A stretch of 27,964 nt of DNA from a bacterium (lineage in GTDB: Bacteria; Patescibacteriota; Patescibacteriia; Patescibacteriales; GWE2-39-37). Both the position numbers and the translations under genes were made by a program. Where the stretch lies: the NCBI GenBank assembly GCA_021786695.1, contig JAJYMT010000039.1:1-27964 (forward strand), read 5' to 3'. This document shows positions 12,934 to 20,490 of the stretch, piece by piece (positions within the stretch are counted from its first letter, which is position 1; each line of letters begins with the position of its first letter). The notes under the pieces are model-generated. The model did not search any database and was not told where the DNA came from. It saw only the letters and a program-made list of their open reading frames with translations.

Positions 12934-13935
12934 TTAACGATTAATATTGATGCCGATGGCACGCTTTGCTTTCGCGATCGTTTCTCGCGCCAGCGGTTGC
13001 GCTTTTGCCATGCCTTGTTTTAAAATTTCCTTCACGTCCTCGTCTCTAAAACAGTTGAACTTCAGATGATACCCGGCCAAAAATTTCTTGACTACGCCGG
13101 CCAGGTCGTGTTTGAATTCGGCATAACCCTTGCCCCGATATGACGCTTCCAAATCCTTGATCGGCGTATGATCCAAGAGAGAATAAATCGTCAAAAGATT
13201 AGCCAAGGCCGGCTTCTGCTCCTTATCATATATAACCGAGTCCCCCGAGTCCGTTACCGCGCGCATTATTTTTTTCTCTGCTTCTTCGGGCGTGTCGGCG
13301 AGCGCGATATAGCCGGCAGCGCCCTGGCCGCTTTTACTCATTTTTTTTGCCGGATCATCGAGCGCCATGATTCGCGCTCCTTCCTTGCGGATCACTACCT
13401 CGGGGATTTTGAAGACCTCGCTGAATTGCTGATTGAACCGCCGCGCCAGGGTACGGGTCAGCTCCACGTGCTGAACCTGGTCATCGCCGACCGGCACCGC
13501 GTCCGTCTGATACAGCAAAATGTCGGACGCCATCAGGGCCGGATAATCAAACAGGCCGACGCTGACATTTTCCTGGTTCTCGCCCGCCTTGTCCTTGAAC
13601 TGCGTCATCTTATTGAGGTCGGACATCCGCGCCACGCAATTCAAGATCCAAGCCAATTCGGTGTGCTCGGTCACGTCGGATTGCTGGAAGATGATCGATC
13701 TCTCCGGATTGATGCCGCTCGCCAGATAGTGTTTTACGATCTCCAAGGTGCGTCGGTTCAGGTCGGCCGGGTCCTGCTTGACCGTGATCGCGTGGTAATC
13801 GACCACGCAAAAAATGCAATCATATTGGTCTTGCAACTCCACCCACTGCGACAGGGCTCCCAGATAATTCCCCAGATGCAGGTCGCCGGACGGCTTTACG
13901 CCGGAAAAAATCGTCTTTTTGCCAGTATTAACCAT
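12934..13935 (-). CDS. trpS: tryptophanyl-tRNA synthetase
   Basis: Class I aminoacyl-tRNA synthetase charging tRNA-Trp. 333 aa, the usual length. The HIGH-type motif is HLGN (20-23) after the TrpRS signature SGVKPSGDLHLGNYLGAL. The KMSKS motif is at 198-202, followed by GQGA. PVGDDQVQHVELTR is the conserved tryptophan/adenylate region. The ATG at 13933-13935 has no SD and lies 6 nt from a perfect -10 (see 13942-13970). First gene of trpS-gdhA-98 aa. Confidence 0.96.
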   Translation of the reverse strand: MVNTGKKTIFSGVKPSGDLHLGNYLGALSQWVELQDQYDCIFCVVDYHAITVKQDPADLNRRTLEIVKHYLASGINPERSIIFQQSDVTEHTELAWILNCVARMSDLNKMTQFKDKAGENQENVSVGLFDYPALMASDILLYQTDAVPVGDDQVQHVELTRTLARRFNQQFSEVFKIPEVVIRKEGARIMALDDPAKKMSKSGQGAAGYIALADTPEEAEKKIMRAVTDSGDSVIYDKEQKPALANLLTIYSLLDHTPIKDLEASYRGKGYAEFKHDLAGVVKKFLAGYHLKFNCFRDEDVKEILKQGMAKAQPLARETIAKAKRAIGININR

Positions 13936-13941
13936 AGCATT

Positions 13942-13970
13942 ATTATACTTTTAGAATGAATGGCTGTAAA
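13942..13970 (-). promoter_or_regulatory. trpS promoter, predicted leaderless
   Basis: On the minus strand: TTTACA (13965-13970), a 17-nt spacer, TATAAT (13942-13947), then 6 nt to the ATG. Start-site spacing puts +1 on the start codon. Confidence 0.65.
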
Positions 13971-14067
13971 CCCCGTTAAAAATAATCGTTTGAGGATAAG
14001 GTAAACTAAAATATTTCTATAAAATATTTGAGGTCGCGGTAATTCTGCTTGGCATTTCTAACGGGGT
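13970..14067. other. possible structured element between tsaD and trpS
   Basis: ACCCCGTTA (13970-13978) and TAACGGGGT (14059-14067) are exact 9-bp inverted arms around 80 nt. Inside is AAATATTT-CTATA-AAATATTT (about 14011-14031). No open frame. The left arm touches the trpS -35 box and the right arm ends 3 nt from the tsaD stop. It could be a small non-coding RNA, a MITE-like remnant or a 3'-end structure. Confidence 0.4.
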
Positions 14068-14070
14068 AAA

Positions 14071-15135
14071 TCAGGCCAATTCCCAGTTTACTCTGGTGGC
14101 TAATTTTTTCCAAGGGGTGAATTTTTTTTGCCGCGCCAGAAAATAACCGGCCGTCGCCACCATGGCCGCGTTATCGGTAGTATATTTCAGATCGGGCATA
14201 AAAAAGTTCAGTCCTAATTTTTCAGTCGCCTCCTTTAAGTCGGCGCGCAATACGCTGTTGGCCGCCACGCCGCCGGCAAGCATCACTGACTTGACCCCGT
14301 ATTTTTTTGCCGCTTTGACGGTCTTGCCCACGAGCGTTTCCGCGACCGCTTGCTCAAATTCGTAGGCATATTCGGCTTTGCGCTTTTTCCAATTCTTGTC
14401 TTTTTGCAATTGATACAACAACGCGGTCTTCAGCCCGGAAAAAGAAAATTCAAAATTATTTTTCTCCAACATCGGCCGCGGTAAACTGATACTTTTAACT
14501 TTGAACTTTGAACTTTTAACTTGCCATTTCGCCGCTTCGCGCGAAATGGCCGGTCCTCCCGGATACCCCAGCCCCAATAGGGCGGCCGCCTTGTCAAAGG
14601 CCTCGCCGGCGGCGTCGTCGCGCGTCTCGCCCAGGATCTGATATTTGCCGTGTCCGTTCATCAGGACCAAAATCGTGTGTCCGCCAGAGACGGTCAACAC
14701 CAGCGCCGGAAATTCGATCTTTTCCCGCTCGATAAAATTTGAATAAAGATGCGCTTCGATATGATTAACGGCAATAACCGGCACCTGCCATGCATAAGAC
14801 ATCGTCTTGGCCGTCTCCGTCCCGACCTGCAAAGAAGTGATCAGGCCGGGTCCCGCGGTGACTGCTATGGCCTCGAGTTTATTCCCCTCTTGAGAGGGGT
14901 GGCGCGCAGCGCCGGGGTGTGCGACCCCCGCCCTCTCCAGCGCCTCATTCACCACCGGCAAAATATTCAAAACATGTTCGCGCGCCGCCACCTCCGGCAC
15001 CACGCCGCCGTATTTTTTATGTATCTCAATCTGCGACGAAACCACATTGGACAAAACGCGAACCTTATTGCCGACACCCTCAACAACCGAAGCAGCCGTC
15101 TCATCACAGGATGTTTCAATTCCTAAAATAATCAT
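14071..15135 (-). CDS. tsaD: tRNA N6-adenosine threonylcarbamoyltransferase TsaD
   Basis: Kae1/TsaD enzyme transferring threonylcarbamoyl to A37 of ANN-reading tRNAs. In 354 aa: the ASKHA start GIETSCDETAASVV (5-18), VTAGPGL (92-98), metal histidines H125 and H129 in NHIEAHLYSNF, SGGHT (150-154), GLGYPGGPAI, and LAGGVAANSVLR. Two inserts built of nucleotide repeats interrupt surface loops: residues about 72-86 (element 14884-14928) and about 203-216 (heptamers 14491-14522). Both keep the frame and spare the motifs. No SD. The partners TsaB, TsaC and TsaE are not in the window. Confidence 0.95.
   Translation of the reverse strand: MIILGIETSCDETAASVVEGVGNKVRVLSNVVSSQIEIHKKYGGVVPEVAAREHVLNILPVVNEALERAGVAHPGAARHPSQEGNKLEAIAVTAGPGLITSLQVGTETAKTMSYAWQVPVIAVNHIEAHLYSNFIEREKIEFPALVLTVSGGHTILVLMNGHGKYQILGETRDDAAGEAFDKAAALLGLGYPGGPAISREAAKWQVKSSKFKVKSISLPRPMLEKNNFEFSFSGLKTALLYQLQKDKNWKKRKAEYAYEFEQAVAETLVGKTVKAAKKYGVKSVMLAGGVAANSVLRADLKEATEKLGLNFFMPDLKYTTDNAAMVATAGYFLARQKKFTPWKKLATRVNWELA
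14491..14522. repeat. heptamers (AACTTTG type) inside tsaD
   Basis: AACTTTG (14497-14503), AACTTTG (14504-14510), AACTTTT (14511-14517) and a partial AACTT, flanked by ACTTTT. They encode the Lys/Val/Ser stretch KVKSSKFKVKS of TsaD. Confidence 0.85.
14884..14928. repeat. compound palindromic element inside tsaD
   Basis: Three adjacent small hairpins: CCCCTCT-TG-AGAGGGG (14884-14899), GGCGC-gca-GCGCC (14901-14913) and GGGGT-gtgcg-ACCCC (14914-14928). It encodes the AHPGAARHPSQEGN stretch of TsaD. The architecture is like dispersed palindromic elements known from other bacterial genomes. Confidence 0.8.
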
Positions 15136-15144
15136 ATGGATAAT

Positions 15145-15167
15145 AAAACCGAGGTATCCTCGGTTTT
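15145..15167. terminator. hairpin between tRNA-Glu and tsaD
   Basis: AAAACCGAGG (15145-15154) pairs with CCTCGGTTTT (15158-15167). On the minus strand it is followed by TTTTATTATCC and could end the tRNA transcript 9 nt before the tsaD ATG. A T-rich run is also present on the plus strand. Confidence 0.65.
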
Positions 15168-15191
15168 ATTTTTATTTTGTACTGCTACGGC

Positions 15192-15209
15192 CTGCCTGCC
15201 GGCAGGCAG
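15192..15209. repeat. 18-bp palindrome CTGCCTGCC/GGCAGGCAG
   Basis: A perfect palindrome without spacer. The gap 15136-15381 holds no credible gene: only this palindrome, the hairpin before it and the long palindrome after it. Confidence 0.8.
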
Positions 15210-15339
15210 AGGAATTTCACCGCGGCGGAAGCCCCACCCCAATCAAGTGGCGAGTTTTATTTTTGAAGTATTTCTTCGGTGTTGCTTGTTTTTCTGTTAT
15301 TCCCGTATCTCAACTCCGGGGTTCTCATCCCCATATCAA

Positions 15340-15380
15340 TGATTTATTTTCCTCGGCCCAGGGCCGAGGAAAATAAATCA
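15340..15380. repeat. 41-bp perfect palindrome abutting tRNA-Glu
   Basis: Arms 15340-15359 and 15361-15380 (20 bp each, TGATTTATTTTCCTCGGCCC and its complement) around a single A. The element ends 1 nt from the 3' end of the tRNA gene. No T-run follows on the minus strand, so it is not a standard terminator, but it could be a strong 3'-end structure. Confidence 0.85.
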
Positions 15381-15381
15381 G

Positions 15382-15453
15382 TACCGCTACGGGGAATCGA
15401 ACCCCGGTTACCAGGATGAAAACCTGATGTCCTAACCACTAGACGATAGCGGC
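15382..15453 (-). tRNA. tRNA-Glu (anticodon UUC)
   Basis: A 72-nt cloverleaf on the minus strand. Acceptor GCCGCTA/TAGCGGT (G-U at the first pair), D arm GTCT-AGTGGTTA-GGAC, anticodon stem TCAGG/CCTGG with loop TTTTCAT (TTC at 34-36), T arm CGGGG-TTCGATT-CCCCG, discriminator A. CCA is not encoded. It decodes GAA/GAG. A promoter at 15501-15529 and a leader hairpin precede it. Confidence 0.97.
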
Positions 15454-15471
15454 GAATTTTGATTAAACAGA

Positions 15472-15492
15472 AAAGTCCTGAAGCAGGACTTT
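15472..15492 (-). terminator. hairpin between the ABC operon and tRNA-Glu
   Basis: AAAGTCCTG (15472-15480) pairs with CAGGACTTT (15484-15492), followed on the minus strand by TCTGTTT after the stem's own T's. It would end the manC-pgi-ABC operon, but it lies downstream of the promoter at 15501-15529, so it is also the first structure of the tRNA precursor. Confidence 0.6.
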
Positions 15493-15500
15493 GTAAAAAT

Positions 15501-15529
15501 AATATAAATTAAATTAGGGCTCTTGTCAA
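15501..15529 (-). promoter_or_regulatory. promoter of tRNA-Glu
   Basis: On the minus strand: consensus TTGACA (15524-15529), a 17-nt spacer, TATATT (15501-15506). Expected start near 15494, about 41 nt before the mature tRNA. Confidence 0.7.
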
Positions 15530-15548
15530 ACTTCAAATCCCAATAAAA

Positions 15549-16361
15549 TTAATATGCCGACTCAACGCCGAAGCGCGTAATGCCGCCGGTTTTCAAATTG
15601 TGCCGGTAAACTTTGATAAAAAAGAAATAGGCAGCCAATAGATAGGCAGCGGAAAGAAGCGCGCCGACGAAAAGATTAGCCGCCAGACCGGAAGAAACGA
15701 CGCCGGTGGCGAGCAGCCCCCGCATGCTTTCAAAAACATAGGCGGGTGGCAGCGCTCTGGCAATAAATTGCAGGCCGACCGGCAGAGTGGAAATAGGATA
15801 AAAAACTCCCGAAAAAATAGAAAGCACGATTGGGATCGGCCATCCCAGCCATTCGGCAGAGGGGCCCAACCTGAAAATTAGACCGGAAGAGAAAAAACCA
15901 AGAGCAATGCCAAAAAGCAGAAGAATTAAAAAATATGGCACGAGCAGTAATCCGACCTTAAAAATGTTATAGCCGAAAGCCAGGCCGGCAAGCAGCATCA
16001 TTACGATCAGTCCGGTAAGACCGGTTGAAAGACTCGCCAAAACCAGGCCGACAAGGTATTCATATATTTTCAACGGCGAGGCAAAAAAATTAACGAAGTT
16101 CTGTGTCCAGACATCCTCCAGGAAAGCCATCATCAAGCCGTGTTCAAAACGACCCATGAACTCCCAAAGAATTATCGCGCCTAAAATAACGGTCACGAAG
16201 CCGAATGTAGCCTGGCCGAAGGCGCCAAGATATTTACTGATGAAGCCCCATTGCACGATCGCCAGCACCATCCAAATAAAAGCCCCGAATAACCGTGTCG
16301 GGTTGCTCTTGAACAAAAAAAGCTGGCGTAAAAAAATCGCGTAAATTCTGGAAACAGACAT
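15549..16361 (-). CDS. ABC-2 type transporter permease
   Basis: Membrane half of an ABC exporter. 270 aa with about six hydrophobic segments, and the ABC-2 family signature GVFYPISTLPVGLQFIARAL near residues 195-215 in the loop before the last helices. The gene lies 30 nt after its ATPase on the same strand, last in the manC-isomerase-ATPase-permease row. The substrate is unknown. Given the GDP-mannose genes, export of a glycan or glycolipid is possible, but drug/lipid ABC-2 exporters have the same architecture. No SD. Confidence 0.9.
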   Translation of the reverse strand: MSVSRIYAIFLRQLFLFKSNPTRLFGAFIWMVLAIVQWGFISKYLGAFGQATFGFVTVILGAIILWEFMGRFEHGLMMAFLEDVWTQNFVNFFASPLKIYEYLVGLVLASLSTGLTGLIVMMLLAGLAFGYNIFKVGLLLVPYFLILLLFGIALGFFSSGLIFRLGPSAEWLGWPIPIVLSIFSGVFYPISTLPVGLQFIARALPPAYVFESMRGLLATGVVSSGLAANLFVGALLSAAYLLAAYFFFIKVYRHNLKTGGITRFGVESAY

Positions 16362-16391
16362 GGATTTATTCTATATTAAAATTCTTGCTCC

Positions 16392-17144
16392 TTATTGATT
16401 TTCTTCCAATGAAAGCGGTTCGCGTGCCACTGCGATAAATAACTCTTCCAGGTCTTTTTTGCCGTATTCCGCCGGTAAGCGCCGCGGGTCGCCGGTAAGC
16501 AATACTTTGCCGTGCGACAAAAATAATACTCGGTCGCAAACGGCCTCTATTTCTTTCATGTTATGCGAGGTCCAAAGCACGGATGCCCCCTTCCGTTTCG
16601 CATAGATCCTGATTTTCTCCCTGATCAACTCCGCGATACTCGGATCAAGCGAAGCGGTCGGCTCGTCAAGAAGCAATAAATCCGGTTTATTAATAATCGC
16701 CTTAGCCAGATTCAAACGGCTGAGCTCCCCGGAAGACAATAGACCGGACTTTGAATCGGCGAATTTTTCCAAATCAAATTCTTTAAGCATCACTTCAATC
16801 TCTGTTTTTAAATTTTTCACTTCATAAAGCAAACCGAATACGGTTAAATTCTGCCGAACGGTTAAATTGGCGGGCAGGTGAGCATAGACGGCTGCAAAAT
16901 TCAGGCGTTTATTTATCTCCGAACGATTTTCTCCGACCCCTTGGTTAAATATCTCAATCTTGCCGCCGGTCAAGGTTAGAATTCCAAGAATCATGTTGAT
17001 CGTGGTGGTCTTGCCGGCGCCGTTGGGGCCCAGGACGCCCAGTATTTCTCCGGGCTTAATCTCGAACGAAATCCCGTCCACTGCTTTAAAGTGGCCGTAT
17101 TCCTTGCTTAAATTAGTGACGCTTAAAATACTATCAGCTGCCAT
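16392..17144 (-). CDS. ABC transporter ATP-binding protein
   Basis: Nucleotide-binding half of the exporter encoded next. In 250 aa: Walker A GPNGAGKTT (39-47), signature LSSGE (136-140), Walker B LLLLDEP (156-162), D-loop SLD and switch histidine in TSHN. It is of the ABC-2 exporter type that pairs with a single six-helix permease. It starts 20 nt after the isomerase stop, no SD. The last 30 residues are acidic and carry no extra domain. Confidence 0.94.
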   Translation of the reverse strand: MAADSILSVTNLSKEYGHFKAVDGISFEIKPGEILGVLGPNGAGKTTTINMILGILTLTGGKIEIFNQGVGENRSEINKRLNFAAVYAHLPANLTVRQNLTVFGLLYEVKNLKTEIEVMLKEFDLEKFADSKSGLLSSGELSRLNLAKAIINKPDLLLLDEPTASLDPSIAELIREKIRIYAKRKGASVLWTSHNMKEIEAVCDRVLFLSHGKVLLTGDPRRLPAEYGKKDLEELFIAVAREPLSLEENQ

Positions 17145-17164
17145 ATGGAAGAAGGGATATCGCT

Positions 17165-18235
17165 TTAGCCCAGCCGTTTTTTAAACCAATCCACCCAGCG
17201 GATCTCGACCGGATCGACCTGATTGAGCATTCCGAGATAAAAACTGACCCAGGAGCCGAGCTGCAAAAATTCGAAGGCCTGTTCCAGCTTGGTTGAACCG
17301 GTGAGCTGATATTCCACCACCTCGATCCCGTTTTTCTTCACCACCTCTTTGGTCAGCTCGCTGCGCTGCCGGATCCGCTGATGATAAAGGGCGGAATCAA
17401 AAAACAAAAAAGCCATGCTTTGTTTGTTGCCGGCCGGATTGGCCAGTCCCTCCATGGCAAAATGGTTCAGGTCGGGCAATGACAAATAGCTTGCAAAATT
17501 CTTGCTGGTCTCGCAGAATTGATTGCGCAAGGCGCGGGCGTTGCCGGCCAAAAATTCTGCGGCCACCAGCACCGTTTGGCGGCCGAAAAGTTTGCCGGCG
17601 ATCTTTTTCGCGCTGTTGTTTTTCTCCGCCGCCTGCGGTTTCAATTCTTCATTTCTGAATTCTAGCGCCTCGATCAGGTCCTCGATCTCACTGGTTTTGA
17701 CCTTGATCAAACCCGTCTTGGCAAGCAGCATCATAATACCGAACACCGAGTAGCCAAGGCCAAAGCGCGGCTGGCCGCAAGGATTGTGCGCCGGCTTGAA
17801 AACATAGCCGGGCAATCCGTCTTTAACCACCATCCTCTGCAAATCGCCCGTTCCCGATTCAACGATCGCCATGATCTTAGCGCCGCGTTTTTTCACTTCC
17901 GCATAAACCGAAAGCGGCTCTTCGGTAGTACCGGAGTAGGAAGAGATGATATACAAAGTATCCGGTCCGACATAGGCCGGCACCTCGTAGCCGGGCGTCA
18001 CCAGCACCGGCACCTTCAGCTGGTCGCTCATCACCGCCTTCAGGATACCGACGCCGATATTGGAACCGCCCATGCCGTTGATCACCACTTTGGCCACCTG
18101 GCCGTGGGCGCGCGGCACTTTGATCGAACCCGCGTCAGCCAAAACCTGCCTGATCTGCAGAGGTAAGACGCTGATCGATTCGGCCACTTTTTTCGAATCG
18201 AGCTGCTTGATGCGGTTGTAATCGTCTAGACGCAT
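17165..18235 (-). CDS. bifunctional phosphoglucose/phosphomannose isomerase
   Basis: Interconverts glucose-6-P or mannose-6-P with fructose-6-P. 356 aa, the length of the archaeal/bacterial bifunctional family with two SIS domains and much shorter than classical Pgi. Motifs: GMGGSN (54-59), SYSGTTEEP (99-107, phosphate loop), catalytic E242 in NQFCE, and H258 in LNHFAMEG. It stands between manC and the ABC genes, which supports a supply of mannose-6-P for GDP-mannose. The start ATG (18233-18235) has no SD; a TATAAT 9 nt upstream may give a nearly leaderless internal transcript. Confidence 0.93.
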   Translation of the reverse strand: MRLDDYNRIKQLDSKKVAESISVLPLQIRQVLADAGSIKVPRAHGQVAKVVINGMGGSNIGVGILKAVMSDQLKVPVLVTPGYEVPAYVGPDTLYIISSYSGTTEEPLSVYAEVKKRGAKIMAIVESGTGDLQRMVVKDGLPGYVFKPAHNPCGQPRFGLGYSVFGIMMLLAKTGLIKVKTSEIEDLIEALEFRNEELKPQAAEKNNSAKKIAGKLFGRQTVLVAAEFLAGNARALRNQFCETSKNFASYLSLPDLNHFAMEGLANPAGNKQSMAFLFFDSALYHQRIRQRSELTKEVVKKNGIEVVEYQLTGSTKLEQAFEFLQLGSWVSFYLGMLNQVDPVEIRWVDWFKKRLG

Positions 18236-18244
18236 ACAATATTC

Positions 18245-18250
18245 ATTATA
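18245..18250 (-). promoter_or_regulatory. possible -10 for the isomerase gene
   Basis: TATAAT on the minus strand, 9 nt before the isomerase ATG and just past the manC stop. No good -35 (ATGATA at 17 nt). Internal, near-leaderless promoter candidate. Confidence 0.35.
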
Positions 18251-19633
18251 TCAGATACGTTTGTATATATCATCGTAGCGGATGATGTCGTCTTCACCCA
18301 GATAATCGCCGGTCTGCACCTCGATGATTTCCAGATTTTCCTCGCCTTGATTCGACAATCGGTGCTTGGCGGCCAAAGGGATATAGGTGCTCTGATTTTC
18401 CTGCAAGACGATTTCTTTGCCGCCGTTAACGACGTTGGCCGTGCCTTTGACCACCACCCAGTGTTCGGCGCGGTGATTGTGGGACTGCAAGCTCAGTTTC
18501 TCGCCCGGATACACCGTAATTTTTTTTACCTTGTGTTTTTCCTCGTCAATCAGCACTTCGTATTTGCCCCAAGGGCGGTGCACTAGCAGATTATGCTCCA
18601 ATTCTTTGTGCTCTCCCGTCTTTAGCTGCTCGACGATTTTTTTCACGTCCTCGCCGCGCCCGCGCTTCTGCACCAGGATCGAGTCGCGATTCTCCACGAT
18701 TACCAGATCCTCCACCCCGATGGTCGCGATCAGCCGGTCGGAAGCGCTATAGGCGAAAATATTTTTTGAATCGATACTCACAAGACGAGGACGATGCTCG
18801 ATGCCCTCCTGCTCGTAAATTTCCGCCAACCCGTCAAACGAACCGATATCTTTCCAGCCGAATTCGCCTTCCAGCACCACCACCTGATCGGATTTTTCGG
18901 AAATCGCGTAGTCGATCGAGATCGACGGCGCATTTTTGAACTCGGCGCGAAAAGATGCCAGATCCTTTTTATATAACGCGTAAATCGCCGGGGCGTGCCT
19001 GGCGAGTTCGCGTTCAAAAGTGCGGGCGTTGAAAATATACATCCCGGAGTTCCAGACGTACTCGCCGCTCTTAAGATATTTTTCGGCCGTTGCCAGATCC
19101 GGCTTTTCTTTAAATTCCGAGACCTCATAAAGGCCATTCAACTTTTTGCCTTTCCTGATGTAACCGTAGCCGGTTTCCGGCCGCGTCGGCGTAATGCCCA
19201 GGGTACCGACATGATCACCGACTTCCTTGAGTATCTGTTTTACCTTTGCCAAGAAAGCGATGCGCTTGCTTATATAGTGGTCTGAATACAAAAAAATGAT
19301 CGGTGCGTCATCGGCGATCTTTTCCTTTACCGTCAAATGCTTGACCGCCAAAGCGATCGCCGGCGCGGTGTTCTGGCTCTGCGGTTCGATAATGATATGA
19401 TCGCGGGGAAATTTCGGCTCGAGCTCTTTGATCTGGTTGAAAACATTGAAAAAATTATCCTGATTAGTGACGAAAAAAATCCGCTCTTTCGGCATGATCT
19501 CGTTGATGCGCGAGTAGGCCTCTTGGAGCAGCGACTGGTTGCCGTAAAAGCTCAAGAATTGTTTGGCGAAATTTTTCCGCGAAAACGGCCAGAGCCGAGT
19601 GCCCGAACCGCCGCAAAGTATGACGCTATACAT
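18251..19633 (-). CDS. manC: mannose-1-phosphate guanylyltransferase with mannose-6-phosphate isomerase domain
   Basis: Makes GDP-mannose from mannose-1-P and GTP. The C-terminal cupin can isomerise mannose-6-P. Residues 1-280 are the nucleotidyltransferase with GGSGTRLWPFSRKNFAKQF near the start and FLYSDHYI, GYGYI and EFKEKP. Residues about 340-460 are the type II PMI cupin, from HRPWGKYEVL through SLQSHNHRAEHWVVVKG. A GTG 15 nt upstream (19648) is in frame, but it is only 3 nt from a -10 box and would not be in the mRNA, so I prefer the ATG at 19631-19633 (460 aa). First gene of the operon with the isomerase and ABC exporter. Confidence 0.93.
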   Translation of the reverse strand: MYSVILCGGSGTRLWPFSRKNFAKQFLSFYGNQSLLQEAYSRINEIMPKERIFFVTNQDNFFNVFNQIKELEPKFPRDHIIIEPQSQNTAPAIALAVKHLTVKEKIADDAPIIFLYSDHYISKRIAFLAKVKQILKEVGDHVGTLGITPTRPETGYGYIRKGKKLNGLYEVSEFKEKPDLATAEKYLKSGEYVWNSGMYIFNARTFERELARHAPAIYALYKKDLASFRAEFKNAPSISIDYAISEKSDQVVVLEGEFGWKDIGSFDGLAEIYEQEGIEHRPRLVSIDSKNIFAYSASDRLIATIGVEDLVIVENRDSILVQKRGRGEDVKKIVEQLKTGEHKELEHNLLVHRPWGKYEVLIDEEKHKVKKITVYPGEKLSLQSHNHRAEHWVVVKGTANVVNGGKEIVLQENQSTYIPLAAKHRLSNQGEENLEIIEVQTGDYLGEDDIIRYDDIYKRI

Positions 19634-19651
19634 ATGTTTATCAGCCACTTA

Positions 19652-19680
19652 ATTCTATCGCGAATGGCCGGATCTGGCAA
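19652..19680 (-). promoter_or_regulatory. manC operon promoter
   Basis: On the minus strand: TTGCCA (19675-19680), 17-nt spacer, TAGAAT (19652-19657). Expected start near 19645 gives a leader of about 10 nt to the ATG at 19633. Confidence 0.6.
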
Positions 19681-19756
19681 GAATTTTGACTTGATTTTTA
19701 TCATAAATAATGTCAAAATAATCTCACGGTCAGGCCTCGGTCTGACTAAATATTTA

Positions 19757-19762
19757 TATAAT
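19757..19762 (+). promoter_or_regulatory. -10 box of yebC, predicted leaderless
   Basis: Perfect TATAAT, 8 nt before the yebC ATG at 19771, with no recognisable -35 and no SD. Divergent from the manC promoter. Confidence 0.5.
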
Positions 19763-19770
19763 GATTTCTC

Positions 19771-20490
19771 ATGTCCGGACACAGTAAATGGGCGACAACC
19801 AAGCGGCGTAAGATGGCGGTGGATGCCAAGCGCGGCGCGATTTTCACCAAAGTCGCCAAAATCATCACCGTGGCGGCGCGCGAGAAGGGCGGCGACCCGG
19901 CTTCCAATTTTTCTTTACGCATGGCGATTGACAAAGCGCGCGCGGTCAATATGCCGGCCGATAATATTGAGCGGGCGATCAAACGCGGTGCCGGCGCCGG
20001 CGACGGCGCGCAGATAGAGACCTTGGTCTATGAGGGTTTCGGCCCGGCCAAGTCGCAATTCATTGTCCGCTGCCTGTCCGACAGCAAAAACCGCACCGCC
20101 TCGGAAATCCGCCACCTGTTCAGCGAGCACGGCGGCTCGCTCGGAACGGTTGCTTGGAACTTCTCCGAGCAGGGCGTAATCCGCATCGCGGCCGAAAACC
20201 TGGCGGGTAAAAACTTTGATGATCTGGAGCTTGAGCTGATTGATGCCGGTGCCGACAACATAATCAGGGAAGATGAGGGTGTAACTATCCAAACGAAAAT
20301 CGCCGACTTGGCTAAAGTAAAAAATTTCCTGGACGAAAAAAATATCGCTGTTGAATCCGCCCAGCTTGAGTTCGTCGCCAAGGAAGAACAAAAACTCAAC
20401 GAAGAAGAGGCGGCCAAGGTCCAGGCCTTCATTGAGGAATTGGATGACAATGAAGACGTGGAAGATTATTTTACTAACGTCAATATCTGA
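19771..20490 (+). CDS. yebC: YebC/PmpR (TACO1) family protein
   Basis: Long annotated as a transcriptional regulator. More recent work on the family points to a ribosome-associated translation factor. 239 aa, full length. It opens with the family signature MSGHSKW, then KRGAIFTKVAKIITVAARE and PADNIERAIKRGAG, and carries the acidic C-terminal tail seen in the family (EELDDNEDVEDYF). Its TGA overlaps the ruvC ATG by one base (TGATG), so the two are translationally coupled. This matches the yebC-ruvC order common in bacteria. Confidence 0.95.
   Translation: MSGHSKWATTKRRKMAVDAKRGAIFTKVAKIITVAAREKGGDPASNFSLRMAIDKARAVNMPADNIERAIKRGAGAGDGAQIETLVYEGFGPAKSQFIVRCLSDSKNRTASEIRHLFSEHGGSLGTVAWNFSEQGVIRIAAENLAGKNFDDLELELIDAGADNIIREDEGVTIQTKIADLAKVKNFLDEKNIAVESAQLEFVAKEEQKLNEEEAAKVQAFIEELDDNEDVEDYFTNVNI

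Noticed and set aside
13168..13959. Plus-strand frame of 263 codons opposite trpS
   Set aside because: Antisense to trpS, no recognised domain, no start signals.
15136..15376. Short plus-strand frames of 68 and 109 codons in the tsaD-tRNA gap
   Set aside because: They read through palindromes and hairpins, have no SD and low-complexity products.
19634..19648. GTG at 19648 as the manC start
   Set aside because: It is 3 nt from a good -10 box and would lie at or before the transcript start; the ATG at 19633 begins the conserved protein directly.
18251..20490. UGA read as glycine, as in some Patescibacteria
   Set aside because: UGA ends manC and yebC exactly where the families end, and conserved glycines are coded by GGN.
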